Below the pieces are notes generated by a model. The model was not told where the DNA came from and made no database searches. It worked only from the letters and a program-made list of their open reading frames with translations. Below are positions 25,095 to 34,321 of a stretch of DNA of 64,000 bases, one piece after another; position 1 is the first letter of the stretch; the number at the start of each line of letters is the position of its first letter. The stretch comes from Microthrixaceae bacterium (GTDB lineage Bacteria; Actinomycetota; Acidimicrobiia; Acidimicrobiales; Poriferisodalaceae), in contig WTFX01000007.1 in NCBI GenBank assembly GCA_011523825.1, positions 50,478-114,477 of the forward strand, given 5' to 3'. The position numbers and the translations under genes are program-made.

Positions 25095-26302
25095 GCCCGT
25101 GCCCGGCGGCGCCGGCCCTGCCTGCGGCTAACGAGAAGACACCCGGCGATGGGCCCGCCCCCGGCCGCAGCCACGGCGACATCGACGTCTCGGAGGGCTT
25201 GGCGCTCGCCGCCCTCTCCCCAGAGCTGCGTGCAGGCCTCGTGCAGGAAACCGAGGCCGTGGAGCCTGCCGCCGGACAGCTGGCCGCCTTGGGTGTTGAG
25301 CGGGAGCTCGCCCTCGAGCGCAATGCGGTGGCCGCCTTCGACGTAGCTCCCGGCCTGGCCGTGCGCGCAGAACCCGAGCGCCTCGATCCATTGCAGCGTG
25401 ATGTAGCTGAAGCCGTCGTAGAGCTCGGCGACATCGACATCTGCGGGGGTGAGCGAGGTCTGCGCCCACATGGCTGCGGCGGCGTCATGCGCGCCCATCG
25501 TCGTCAAATCCCGGCGCTGGTCCCACGTGTGGCGCTCGCTGACACCGTGCCCGAAGGCCTCCACGGTCAGCGGGTCGCGCCGCAGCCCGCGGGCGGCGTC
25601 GGCCCGGGAGACGATCACGGCGACGGCGCCGTCGCACGGAACATCGCAGTCGTACAGGCACAGGGGCGTGGAGATCATCCGCGCTGCCAAGTAGTCGTCG
25701 AGCGAGAGCGGTTCCCGGTAGACGGCTGCGGGGTTGCCAGCGGCATGGCGGCGGCAGGTGAGGGCGATCTGTGCGAGCTGCTCGCGGGTGAGACGGTGCT
25801 CGTGCATGTACCGCGAGCACAGCAGGGCCACCCAAGTGGCCGCGGACATGGCGCCGTAGGGGGCGACCCATTCGAGGAAGCCGCCGGCGCGGCTGGGTCC
25901 GCGCGAGATCGCGCTGGCGCGGTCGCCGCCCGACTGGGCGGTCGATTCCCAGACCGAGCGGAAGCACACGACGTGATCGGCGGCGCCGGTGGCTGCGGCG
26001 AGGCAGGCGCTCATGACCGGGCCGAGCTGGCCCGCAGTCTCGGCCGAGCCCATGTGCCACCGGGTGCGCAGGCCGAGCGCGTCATGGAGTTGCATGGATC
26101 CGGCGCCGCTGAAGCCGGGGCTGGGCGACAGCGCGCCCGGATAGGTGGCGATGCCGTCGATGTCGTCGGGTTCGAGGCCGGCGTCGACGATGGCGCGCAG
26201 GCAGGCCTCCACGGTGAGACTCTGGCCGGAGCGTCCGAGGCGCCTCCCCGTTTCGGACTGGCCGATGCCGGTGATCACGGCCTTGCCGCCGAGCGGGCTC
26301 AT
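25079..26302 (-). CDS. Thiolase-like (SCP2-type) protein
   Basis: The 407-aa protein follows the SCP2-thiolase pattern: AVITGIGQSETGRRLGRSG at the start, DDIDGIATYPGAL, a central CDGAVAVIVSRADAA, AELYDGFSYITLQWIEALGFC, then EGELPLNTQGGQLSGGRLHGLGFLHEA. The thiolase active-site Cys-containing motifs are not well preserved, as is common in these DUF35-partnered proteins, which act in aldol-type chain cleavage of sterol or related side chains in some actinobacteria. It overlaps the DUF35 gene by 4 bp (ATGA), so the two are a pair. Confidence 0.88.
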   Translation of the reverse strand: MSPLGGKAVITGIGQSETGRRLGRSGQSLTVEACLRAIVDAGLEPDDIDGIATYPGALSPSPGFSGAGSMQLHDALGLRTRWHMGSAETAGQLGPVMSACLAAATGAADHVVCFRSVWESTAQSGGDRASAISRGPSRAGGFLEWVAPYGAMSAATWVALLCSRYMHEHRLTREQLAQIALTCRRHAAGNPAAVYREPLSLDDYLAARMISTPLCLYDCDVPCDGAVAVIVSRADAARGLRRDPLTVEAFGHGVSERHTWDQRRDLTTMGAHDAAAAMWAQTSLTPADVDVAELYDGFSYITLQWIEALGFCAHGQAGSYVEGGHRIALEGELPLNTQGGQLSGGRLHGLGFLHEACTQLWGEGGERQALRDVDVAVAAAGGGPIAGCLLVSRRQGRRRRARAHAPK

Positions 26303-26742
26303 CGGCGGCCTTCTTCGAGGGGGCGGAAGACCGGGATCGACACGTCGTCCCAGTCTTCGAAGCAGACCGTCACGCTCATGCCGATGCGGACATCGCCCGG
26401 GGCGCAGCCCACGATGTTGGTCGTGAGCCTCACGTCGGGTTCGTCGTCTAGCTCGACGATGGCCACCGCATATGGAGGCTCGAATCCCGGGTGCCACTGA
26501 TGCTCGTTGACGCTGACGGCGGCGACGACGGCGAGGCCCGACGCGGGCCGGGGGCCGACATCAGTGCTACGGCACCGCCAGCACGCCGCGGCGGGCGGGT
26601 GAAAGAAGCGCCCGCACCTCCGGCACGAGTGAATCAGCAGCTGCCCGTCGAAGCCGCCCTTCCAGAACGCTTCCGACTCCCAGGTGGGGGCGGGCAGCAC
26701 CCGCTGCCGGGGGCGTTCCGCAGGTTCGGAACCGGTGGTCAT
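26299..26742 (-). CDS. DUF35 zinc-ribbon/OB-fold protein, partner of thiolase-like protein
   Basis: The 147-aa protein has a zinc ribbon of four cysteines (SCRRCGRFFHPP and ACWRCRST, about residues 40-60) and a C-terminal OB-fold beta barrel. Such proteins bind acyl-CoA and form complexes with SCP2-type thiolases. The gene is directly upstream of its thiolase partner, with overlapping start and stop. A paralogous pair sits at 49336-50987. Confidence 0.9.
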   Translation of the reverse strand: MTTGSEPAERPRQRVLPAPTWESEAFWKGGFDGQLLIHSCRRCGRFFHPPAAACWRCRSTDVGPRPASGLAVVAAVSVNEHQWHPGFEPPYAVAIVELDDEPDVRLTTNIVGCAPGDVRIGMSVTVCFEDWDDVSIPVFRPLEEGRR

Positions 26743-26844
26743 GGGGCCATGGCGCCGACGGACTCAGGGCGGTTGCCGGTCTTGAGCCTGCAGCCTTGGC
26801 ACGTGTCGCGGCTGCGGGTGACGTTCACGCGGGCGTTTGCCGTT

Positions 26845-27636
26845 CTAGCGGTACGTCGGGTCGCGCCGCTCGCGCTGCGCCGACGCAGACCGGGGCCCTC
26901 GGTTGCCGATGTGGGTATAGGCGAGACCGTTCTGGAGGGCGGCGTGGCGGGTCATGTCCACCGACTCCCAGATGGCGCGGATGGTGCCTTGGATCGCGAT
27001 CGGCGCCCGCGCGGCGATCTGGGCCGCGATGTCAGCGGCCCTGGCACGGAGTTGTTCCCGTGGGACCACCTCGGTGACGAGACCGATCCGGCGGGCCGTG
27101 TCGGCGGTGATTCGCTCTTCGTTGCCCATCAGCGCCCAGCGCAGCACCTCCCCGAGCGGCACGCCGCGCTTGAGCATGCCGATGGGTTCGAGCGCGGAGA
27201 CGATCCCGCCGTTCGCGTGAGGGTCGAAGAAGGAAGCGTCGTCGCTGCAGATGATGATGTCGGCTTCGTTGATCAGATACTGGCCGCCGCCTGCGCACAG
27301 CCCGTGCACTGCGGCGATCACCGGCTTCCAGACCTTGTGGTGCTTCGGGCCGAGCGCTTGGCCCGGATCGACCTGATTCCAGATGTTCCAGTCGGTCCAC
27401 CACGGACCCTCGCGGATGTCAATGCCGGTGCAGAAGGCGCGCTCGCCGTTGGCTTGCAGCACCGCGACGTAGATGGCGTCGTCGTCCCGGACCGTCTCCC
27501 ACACGGCGGTGATCTCCGACGCCATCGTCTCGGTGAAGGAGTTCATGCGGTCCGGCCGGTTCAGCGTCAGCGTGGCGACGTGGTCGCATACCTCGAACTC
27601 GATGGTCTCGAAGCGGTTGCTGTCTGCGGTGGTCAT
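26845..27636 (-). CDS. Enoyl-CoA hydratase/isomerase family protein
   Basis: The 263-aa crotonase-fold protein has the NRPDRMNSFTETM strand, the first oxyanion loop AFCTGIDIREG and the second HGLCAGGGQYLINEADIIICSDDASF. The Gly/Asp pattern suits hydratase or a ring-cleaving hydrolase of the family. The ATG at 27636 follows GGGAGA by about 10 nt; an in-frame start at 27678 is possible. It probably belongs to the same - strand unit as the DUF35 and thiolase genes, 102 bp away. Confidence 0.88.
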   Translation of the reverse strand: MTTADSNRFETIEFEVCDHVATLTLNRPDRMNSFTETMASEITAVWETVRDDDAIYVAVLQANGERAFCTGIDIREGPWWTDWNIWNQVDPGQALGPKHHKVWKPVIAAVHGLCAGGGQYLINEADIIICSDDASFFDPHANGGIVSALEPIGMLKRGVPLGEVLRWALMGNEERITADTARRIGLVTEVVPREQLRARAADIAAQIAARAPIAIQGTIRAIWESVDMTRHAALQNGLAYTHIGNRGPRSASAQRERRDPTYR

Positions 27637-27679
27637 TGGCCATGTCTCCCGGTGAAAGAAGCGTGCGTCGTCGACCACG

Positions 27680-28047
27680 TCCTGGCTCTTCCTCTTGGCT
27701 CGCTATGGCGTGGTGCTGATGTCGGGTTCGGCGAGGGCGCTGAGGCCGCCGGTGCCGCTGCTGGTGCGGGTGCTGAGGTCGCCGGTGTTTCTGGGGCGGG
27801 CTGTGGTGTGGCGGGTTCGGCGTGTTGTGCTCGGCCGCTGTCGGTCACGGTGTCGATGGTAGCCATCGCTGCCTCGGGGGACGGTCGCCGGCGGGATGCG
27901 CTCGGGTGAAGGTAGGCAGGCGCCGGCGGGCGGGGCAAGCGATTTTGTCGGGGCGGCAGGCCGGCCGGCGGGTCCAGCACTGTGGTTGACGCGGCCGACC
28001 GGCGTCAATGACTAGACACCTGCTCGCCGCCTCCGTAGTGTCGTGGC
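27680..28047. other. Low-complexity Ala/Pro-coding intergenic stretch
   Basis: This 370-bp gap lies between the divergent hydratase and hydrolase genes. On the - strand an ATG near 27867 opens a reading of about 77 codons rich in Ala, Pro and Thr that runs into the hydratase gene. Composition alone does not make it a gene. No clear promoter box was seen apart from weak AT-richer patches just before 28048. Confidence 0.4.
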
Positions 28048-28887
28048 ATGCAGAGACAAGAGCACATGGTCGGCGAGGTCTTCTCGTACAGGTTCGCCGG
28101 CCCCGACGCCGACCACGCGTTGCTGGTTCAGCACGGCATCGCGTCCCACGGGGGAATCTACGACAGCTTCTGCGCGCACCACGCGCCGCGAGGGGTCGAC
28201 ATCTGGTGCATGGACGCCCCAGGGCACGGGCGGTCGTGCATCTCCCAGCGGCCCGGTCAGTGGACCTTCGGCCAGTGGGTCGATGCTGCGGTGGCCTACG
28301 GTGAGCACATCAAAGCAGAGACCGGCCTGCCGGTGATCAGCAAGGGGTCGTCGCTGGGTACTGCGGCGGCGTATTGCGCGATGGCAGCCGCACCCGACGT
28401 GTTCGCCGGGGCGGTGCTGATGGGCTTCGCGATTCCGTGCTCGCCGCTGATGCCCGCTGACAACCCCTTCCGGTCCGAGGCCTATGAGCAGATCGAGGCC
28501 CGGTTCGGCGACAAGTTCCGGCTCGACATCGAGCGCTTCTTCGACTTCGACGAGGACTATGGCTACGCCGGCGCTGCGGAGCAGAAGAGGGCCGACCCAT
28601 ACAACACCTGGCACTACGACATGGCGTCGTGGGCGTCGTTGCTGCGCTACGACCCGGCGATCCCGCTCGGCGAGAACACCAAGCCGATCCTGTACGCCGT
28701 GGGCGAGAACGATCCGACGTTCCCCGTGGACTTCGCCCGCTTGGTCGTCGACGCGACCACCGGACCGGTGGAGTTTCACATCGAGCCCGAGGGCACCCAT
28801 CAGCTCATGCTGTTCCACACCGCGGAATACTCCGACGTGATGCTGGAGTGGTGCCGCGACCTCATCAAGAAAGGCAACCGACCATGA
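28048..28887 (+). CDS. Alpha/beta hydrolase
   Basis: The 279-aa protein has the canonical fold: LLVQHGIASHGG oxyanion strand, MDAPGHGRS, the nucleophile elbow KGSSLG (Ser about residue 101), a lid, then Asp in VGENDPTFPVDF and the terminal His in EGTHQLM. It probably cleaves a C-C bond or an ester in the pathway. Its stop overlaps the start of the VOC gene (ATGA). The ATG at 28048 has no strong ribosome site; an in-frame ATG at 28066 is an alternative. Confidence 0.88.
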   Translation: MQRQEHMVGEVFSYRFAGPDADHALLVQHGIASHGGIYDSFCAHHAPRGVDIWCMDAPGHGRSCISQRPGQWTFGQWVDAAVAYGEHIKAETGLPVISKGSSLGTAAAYCAMAAAPDVFAGAVLMGFAIPCSPLMPADNPFRSEAYEQIEARFGDKFRLDIERFFDFDEDYGYAGAAEQKRADPYNTWHYDMASWASLLRYDPAIPLGENTKPILYAVGENDPTFPVDFARLVVDATTGPVEFHIEPEGTHQLMLFHTAEYSDVMLEWCRDLIKKGNRP

Positions 28888-29573
28888 CGACACTGCATCC
28901 GCGTGGCGTGAACCATCTCGCGCTGTCCACCACCGACATGAAGCAGCAGCTGCTGTTCTGGTGCGACGTGGTGGGCTTGCCGCTCAAGGCGCTGTACTGG
29001 ATGCACGGTGTCGAAGGCGCCTACCACGGCTTTGTCGAGATGTCGGGCGACAGCTACATCGCGTTCGTGCAGCATCCCGACAATGTTGACGACGTCGAGT
29101 TCGGCGTCAGCCACTCCGACGGCCCGGGCGGCGACGTGCGAGGCGGGGCGCTGCAGCACATCGCCCTCCACGTCGACACTTTCGACGAGGTGCTCGAGAT
29201 GCGCGACCGGCTCCGCTCCCGGGGGGTGCAGGTGTTCGGCCCGATCGATCACGGGTTCTGCAAGTCGATCTACTTCGACGGCCCCGAGGGCCTCAACCTC
29301 GAGGTCGCCTGCGGGTCCGACATCGACGAGCGGGCCTGGATCGACCCCGAGGTGACGGCGCTGTGCGGCATCAGCAGCGACGACTTGGCGGCGATGAAGC
29401 GCCCGGCGGCGTTCGAGCGCCCCGCCGAGCCTGTCGCTCAGCCGACCGAAGCGCACCCCGCCAGCGTCCGCGCCCAGCGCGACCCGGAGCGAGCGGCGCT
29501 TGCCGCGAGCCTGCCCGACGAGTTCATCTGGGAGAACATGAGCGAGCCCGATCCGCCGGTTCGCGTGGGTTGA
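28884..29573 (+). CDS. VOC-family (glyoxalase/extradiol dioxygenase-like) protein
   Basis: The 229-aa protein has one VOC module (about residues 6-150) with candidate metal ligands in VNHLALS, LQHIALHVD and GLNLEVAC. A disordered Pro/Glu-rich C-terminal tail follows and ends in a short conserved-looking FIWENMSEPD. The family includes glyoxalases and ring-cleaving dioxygenases. It is translationally coupled to the hydrolase, an arrangement that suits consecutive steps in ring or chain cleavage. Confidence 0.82.
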   Translation: MTTLHPRGVNHLALSTTDMKQQLLFWCDVVGLPLKALYWMHGVEGAYHGFVEMSGDSYIAFVQHPDNVDDVEFGVSHSDGPGGDVRGGALQHIALHVDTFDEVLEMRDRLRSRGVQVFGPIDHGFCKSIYFDGPEGLNLEVACGSDIDERAWIDPEVTALCGISSDDLAAMKRPAAFERPAEPVAQPTEAHPASVRAQRDPERAALAASLPDEFIWENMSEPDPPVRVG

Positions 29574-29622
29574 TCGCCGGAACGCCTGCGCATCACGCGC
29601 CGAGAGGCGTCGTTGCGGCGGT

Positions 29623-30804
29623 CTACCGCACGAAACGGCGCAGGGCGTGGCGACGGCGCTCGGCGTTGATCGCGGCGCGTTCGTCAGCGCTGAGCCGGGG
29701 AGTGTCAGGGTGGAGGCGGTCGCCGATCGCCGAGACTGGCATCAGGCTCAGCTTGGGCACCGGCGCGGCGTCGGCATTGTTCCAGCGATAGGCAAGCATT
29801 CCTTGGAGGCATCCGCCCAAAGCGATCCAGTTCCCGATGCCGGGGTCGTGATGGGAGACCACCACCCGCAGCACGCCGTCGGGGTCGATGCGGGCCTGGG
29901 AGTCGTTGATCGTGGCCGGGAGGTTCACATAATCGAGGCTCTGGAACCAGACGTCGCCGACTTGGATGTTCCAGTACAGGCAATCCGGCGGGGTCACCTC
30001 GAACAGCAGGGCCTCGTCAGGACCCACCTCGTACCAGCATCCGCCGTACGCCTGCTGGGCGCTGCCGCCGTCGTCGACCGCGCTGTGTTTCCCCGTGACA
30101 TGAGCGAAGCTGTTGATCTCGCCCCGGTCACGATGGCCCACCGCATAGCGGGTCCAGAACCTGGGCACCTTGCGCATCTCGTCGGCAAGCTCAGCGATCT
30201 TGGCAGCGGTCCGGTCCGGGTCGAGCCGGGCGGGCGGCCCGGCCGGATCGAGGCATTCCAAGTGCAGGTCGGCGTGGCGCTCGCCAGCCCAGTCAGAGAA
30301 GAACTGGCGCACGAACAGCCGATACGGGCGAGGCGCCACTTGGAACCAGTCGCCGCGGTGATCGCCGGGATCGGGGTCGGAGCTGAACACGACATCGATG
30401 CGGCCGCCGCCGATGTCGGTCAAGTCGGGGGCGCCCACATCGAGCGGCTGGGCAAAGCGTCGGCCCGACCCGTAGTCCTGCAACGCGAGCCCCAGATAGC
30501 GCGGCCCCTCGATGCGCCCGGTGAGGCGGTAAGAGTGTCTCAGGTCGACCGGCGCCGACTGATACAGCCCGTCCGGGTTGTCCAAGCCCGCCTTGAAGGG
30601 ATATGCCCAGCCCAGCTCGGGACGGCCCGGGTCGCCGTTCTCCACGACTCGATCGACGGTGTAACAGAGCATCCGCAGGTGATGGCGAAGCCCTTCGGCC
30701 TGCTCGGAGGCATCGACGCCCAACTCGGGGTCGAAGATGTAGTCGGCCGACTCCTTGAGGGTGTCGCACAGCTGAAGCCAAGAATCTCTCAGGCCATTGT
30801 CCAC
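29623..30804 (-). CDS. DUF1214-domain protein
   Basis: The 393-aa protein has the DUF1214/DUF1254-like features: YRLTGRIEGPRYLGLALQDYGSG near the middle, then DCLYWNIQVGDVWFQSLDY and a C-terminal DPDGVLRVVVSHHDPGIGNWIALGGC. Members accompany catabolic genes for steroids, fatty compounds and xenobiotics, but their reaction is not settled. No signal peptide is visible. It converges with the VOC gene and closes the catabolic region. Confidence 0.75.
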   Translation of the reverse strand: MDNGLRDSWLQLCDTLKESADYIFDPELGVDASEQAEGLRHHLRMLCYTVDRVVENGDPGRPELGWAYPFKAGLDNPDGLYQSAPVDLRHSYRLTGRIEGPRYLGLALQDYGSGRRFAQPLDVGAPDLTDIGGGRIDVVFSSDPDPGDHRGDWFQVAPRPYRLFVRQFFSDWAGERHADLHLECLDPAGPPARLDPDRTAAKIAELADEMRKVPRFWTRYAVGHRDRGEINSFAHVTGKHSAVDDGGSAQQAYGGCWYEVGPDEALLFEVTPPDCLYWNIQVGDVWFQSLDYVNLPATINDSQARIDPDGVLRVVVSHHDPGIGNWIALGGCLQGMLAYRWNNADAAPVPKLSLMPVSAIGDRLHPDTPRLSADERAAINAERRRHALRRFVR

Positions 30805-30967
30805 ACCCGAGGTTCTAGCAGGCAGCAGAGCTGGAGGGTGCCGACCATTCCCCCGCCGCCCGCACTTATGGGCGCTTGTCCCGCACCGACGGCCCCCTTC
30901 TGCGTGAGCTGCAGGCCTTCATGCCCGAATCGCTTGCTCTACTGTGAGGAAAGGGCCGCTACTCACG

Positions 30968-30998
30968 TTAGACATCGCCTCGGATTCTGTGCTAGGTT
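30968..30998 (+). promoter_or_regulatory. Weak promoter candidate for the glutamine synthetase-family operon
   Basis: TTAGAC at 30968-30973 and an extended -10-like TGCTAGGTT at 30990-30998, with a long 19-nt spacer, lie about 100 bp before the ATG at 31101. The 296-bp gap 30805-31100 shows no gene. Confidence 0.25.
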
Positions 30999-31100
30999 TC
31001 GGCGTGGCTTGGACATGTCCGAAGACGGGCGTGCTGAGGCGCGAAACTCGGGGCGTTACGGTTCGCATGAACCCGCCAGCCATGCCGAACAGGGGGAGCA

Positions 31101-32501
31101 ATGGCCACAGATCTTGAGATGTTCGTCAATGCAGACGGACGCGAGGAGCAGATTGCAGAAGTCGAGCGCCGCATCGAGGCCGACGGCATCGGGTACCTGT
31201 ACTGCCAGTTCGTGTCGGTCACCGGCCGCATCATGGGCAAGGGCATACCGGCCAAGCACTTCGGGATGATCGCCCGCAAGGGCTTCCAGCTCGTCTACGG
31301 CTCCACCGCCAATCTCTTCATCGACCGTCACGGCAACTACATCGGCTACGGCCCCGAGGCCCGCGAGCTCGTCGGCATCGGCGAGCCCGAAACGTTCATG
31401 CCGCTGCCGTGGGATCCCAAGACCGCCCGGGTCTGGTGCACCCTGTTCCGGGGCCGCGAAGAAGAGGTAGACGGCGGCGCCTTCCTCACCTCGGACTGCC
31501 GGGGCAACCTGAAGCGGCTCCACGCCGAGTTCGAGGCCAAGCACGGGCTGCACCTGCGGGCCGGCTGCGAGCCCGAGATGATGTGGCTCAAAGCCGATGC
31601 AGACGGCAAGCCCACCGTGGAGGGCATGACCAAGCCGAACTGCTACCACATCGACCAGTTCGCCGAGCTGCAGCCGCTCATCCACAAGGTGGTGGAGTAC
31701 TGCGAGGCCATGGGCCTCGAGATGATCCAGGGCGACCACGAGGACGCTCCCGGCCAGCTCGAGCTGAACTTCCAGTTCGACCGGGCCGAGCTCACCGCCG
31801 ACCGCCTCACCACCTACCGCCAGGTGTGCAAGCAGGTGGGCCGCGAGCTGGGCGCCTTCCCGTGCTTCATGCCCAAGCCGTTCATGGGCGTCTCGGCGAA
31901 CGGCTGCCACCACAACATCTCGTTGTGGGACACCGACGGCAACAACAAGTTCTTGCCCGAAGGCGACAACCCGCAGCTCCCCGGGCCTGTCGGCATGAAG
32001 GCCATCGGCGGCATTCTCGAGCATGTCCGGGCGCTGACGTGCCTGTCCTCGCCGACGGTCAACTCCTACCGCCGGCTGTGGGACACCGGCTTCTGGGCAC
32101 CGGTCTTCGCCGACTGGGGCTTCCAGAACCGCACGACTGCGTTGCGGGTGAGCGCTCCGGGCCGGTTCGAGTATCGCTCGGCTGACAGCTCGGTCAACCC
32201 CCACCTGTCGTTCGCCGGGCTGCTCATGGCGATGGACGACGGCCTCGACCGCAACCTCGACCCGGGCCAGCCCGAGGAGCGCAACATCTACGAGGCCATG
32301 GAGGCGGGCAAGAGCGTGGAGAAGATCCCGCTCACGCTCGGCGAGGCCCTCGAGGCGCTTCGCAACGACGAGGTCGTCATGCGCTCGCTGCCCGGCGAGA
32401 TGGAGAAGGTGTTCTTCCACTACAAGACCGACGAGTGGGAGCGTTTCCTGCACACCGTTTCCGACTGGGACGTGGAGGAGTACCTCGACGTCCTGCCGTG
32501 A
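31101..32501 (+). CDS. Glutamine synthetase-family ligase, candidate gamma-glutamylmethylamide synthetase
   Basis: The 466-aa GS-fold ligase carries the metal/substrate loop GDHEDAPGQLELNF, the ATP-binding MPKPFMG and GCHHNISLWD, and the Arg region APGRFEYRSADSSVNPH. GS-family GmaS uses ATP to join methylamine to glutamate; ordinary GS uses ammonia. I favour GmaS or a GlnT-like enzyme because the next three genes encode a split glutamate-synthase-like complex, and Tmm and Tdm are nearby. A strong site (AGGGGGAG) precedes the ATG. Sequence alone does not exclude glutamine as the product. Confidence 0.8.
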   Translation: MATDLEMFVNADGREEQIAEVERRIEADGIGYLYCQFVSVTGRIMGKGIPAKHFGMIARKGFQLVYGSTANLFIDRHGNYIGYGPEARELVGIGEPETFMPLPWDPKTARVWCTLFRGREEEVDGGAFLTSDCRGNLKRLHAEFEAKHGLHLRAGCEPEMMWLKADADGKPTVEGMTKPNCYHIDQFAELQPLIHKVVEYCEAMGLEMIQGDHEDAPGQLELNFQFDRAELTADRLTTYRQVCKQVGRELGAFPCFMPKPFMGVSANGCHHNISLWDTDGNNKFLPEGDNPQLPGPVGMKAIGGILEHVRALTCLSSPTVNSYRRLWDTGFWAPVFADWGFQNRTTALRVSAPGRFEYRSADSSVNPHLSFAGLLMAMDDGLDRNLDPGQPEERNIYEAMEAGKSVEKIPLTLGEALEALRNDEVVMRSLPGEMEKVFFHYKTDEWERFLHTVSDWDVEEYLDVLP

Positions 32502-32589
32502 GGGGGGCCGACAGCCATCCGGCCGGTTCGCAGAGGCGGGCCGGCACACAATCTGAAAGACCAACAGCACCCACGAAGGGGGGAGCACC

Positions 32590-33519
32590 ATGTGCGGCAT
32601 AGCCGGAGTGATCCACCGCGACGGAACCGCCGATATCGGAGCAGAGCTCACGGCGATGCTCCAATCGATGAAGCACCGGGGGCCCGATTCCACCGGCTAC
32701 GCCGTGTACGGACCGGCCGACGACCTGGTCGTGATCCGGTTCGTGCTGGCCGAGCCGAACAAGAGCACGGGCATCGGCATGGCCGAGCGCCTTGAACGCA
32801 ACCGGGCCGAGGTGGAGAGCCGCCTGGCCAAGATCGGCGCCGAGGTGGCCACGGTCACCAGCGAGACCGGGTACGCCTTCCGGGCCACCATCCGCTACGG
32901 CGGCGATCTCAAGGCCCTGGCCGACTACCTCGAAGACGTTCCCGGCTGCGAGGTGCTGTCGCTGGGCAGCTCGCTGGAGATCATCAAAGACCTGGGCGAC
33001 GCCTCCACCGTGAGCGACCAGTACAACCTGGGCTCGTTCCGGGGCACGCACGGCATCGGCCACGTGCGCATGGCCACCGAGTCCGAGGTGGATCTCGCCA
33101 GCGCACACCCCTACTGGGCCTACCCCTTCGCCGACGTGGCGGTGGTGCACAACGGCCAGCTCACCAACTACCACCAGTGGCGCCGGCGCCTCGAGCAGCA
33201 CGGCCACCGGTTCCAGAGCGAGTGCGACTCGGAGATCATCGCCGTGTACCTCGCCGAGTACATGAGCCGGGGCCTGACGCTCGAAACGTCGATGAAGCAC
33301 AGCCTCGATGATCTCGACGGCGTGTTCACCTACGTCTGCGTCACCGGCAACCAGTTAGGCGTTGCCAAAGACGAGATGGCGGCCAAGCCGCTGGTGCTGT
33401 TCGAGTCGGAGCCGCTCGTGGCGGTTGCCACCGAGGAAGTGGCCATCCGATCATTGGTGAAGCGCGAGGTCGTGACGCGTGATCCCTACGAGCGGGAGGT
33501 GCTGGTGTGGCAGGTGTAG
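32590..33519 (+). CDS. mgsA: Class II glutamine amidotransferase subunit (GlxB/MgsA-like)
   Basis: The 309-aa protein starts MCGIAGV, with the catalytic N-terminal Cys exposed after Met removal. MKHRGPDSTGYAVYG, VVHNGQLTNY and SECDSEIIAVYLAEYM complete the Ntn-amidotransferase domain. In N-methylglutamate synthase this subunit cleaves gamma-glutamylmethylamide or glutamine and channels the amine. GGGGGGAG precedes the ATG. Its end overlaps the next gene by 13 bp. The symbol rests on context; a rhizobial-type GlxB is the alternative. Confidence 0.85.
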   Translation: MCGIAGVIHRDGTADIGAELTAMLQSMKHRGPDSTGYAVYGPADDLVVIRFVLAEPNKSTGIGMAERLERNRAEVESRLAKIGAEVATVTSETGYAFRATIRYGGDLKALADYLEDVPGCEVLSLGSSLEIIKDLGDASTVSDQYNLGSFRGTHGIGHVRMATESEVDLASAHPYWAYPFADVAVVHNGQLTNYHQWRRRLEQHGHRFQSECDSEIIAVYLAEYMSRGLTLETSMKHSLDDLDGVFTYVCVTGNQLGVAKDEMAAKPLVLFESEPLVAVATEEVAIRSLVKREVVTRDPYEREVLVWQV

Positions 33520-34301
33520 GTTCCCGCAGCGGCGTCTCCTACGACGCTCGGGGGTTGGTCGAGCCCACTGCCGACATGCCCGACAACATCGAAGTCGAGG
33601 GCGGCCGGGCCCGCTTCGATGCGGCCGATCTGACGATCCGCCAGATCAATATGGCGATGCGCAAGCTCATCTACGACGACGGCATCACCGACGTGACCAT
33701 TCTGAACCCGGCGTCGAAGCACTCGCTGGCAGTCGGCATCCTGAAGCGCTGCCGCATTCACTTCGAGGGCAGCCCTGGCTGGTTCGCCTGCGGGCTCATC
33801 GACGGTCCCGAGGTGACGATCAACGGTCGTGTGGGCTGGTCGGTGGCCGAGAACATGATGTCGGGCGTCGTCACCATCGAGCGCAGTGCCGGGTCGCTGA
33901 CCGGCGCCGCCATCCGCGGCGGCGACTTGATCGTGAAGGGCGATGTGGGTGCCCGTACCGGCATCGACCAGAAGGGCGGCACGATCATCGTGCTGGGCGA
34001 TGTCGGCATCAATACCGGCTTCATGATGCAGCGCGGCCGGCAGATCATCTGCGGCAACGCGGGCATGAACCTGGGCGACTCGATGTACGACGGCGAGATC
34101 TACGTGGCCGGCACAGTGGCCTCGCTCGGGGTCGACTGCGTGCCCGGCGAGTGGAACGATGCCGACACCGAGCTGATCGAGCGCAAGTTCCGCATCCACG
34201 GGCTCGGCGACCCACCCGAGTTCCAGAAGTTCGTCTGCGGCAAGGTGCTGCACAACTACGACCAGCTTGAGCCGTCCGAGCGCAAGCTCGTCATTCACTA
34301 G
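33507..34301 (+). CDS. mgsB: GXGXG-domain glutamate synthase-like subunit (GlxC/MgsB-like)
   Basis: The 264-aa protein matches the C-terminal right-handed beta-helix of glutamate synthase, with the repeated Gly-rich turns GPEVTINGRVGWSV, GAAIRGGDLIVKGDVGARTG, KGGTIIVLGDVG and GRQIICGNAGMNLGDSMYDGEIYVAG. It has a structural role between the amidotransferase and FMN subunits. The GTG start at 33507 lies inside the preceding gene, indicating translational coupling. Confidence 0.87.
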   Translation: MAGVGSRSGVSYDARGLVEPTADMPDNIEVEGGRARFDAADLTIRQINMAMRKLIYDDGITDVTILNPASKHSLAVGILKRCRIHFEGSPGWFACGLIDGPEVTINGRVGWSVAENMMSGVVTIERSAGSLTGAAIRGGDLIVKGDVGARTGIDQKGGTIIVLGDVGINTGFMMQRGRQIICGNAGMNLGDSMYDGEIYVAGTVASLGVDCVPGEWNDADTELIERKFRIHGLGDPPEFQKFVCGKVLHNYDQLEPSERKLVIH

Positions 34302-34321
34302 AGGCAGGGGGAAGAACAGTC

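Noticed and set aside
31101..32501. Assigning the GS-family ligase firmly as glutamine synthetase or GmaS
   Set aside because: Residues that separate ammonia from methylamine use cannot be read with certainty by eye; left as a candidate.
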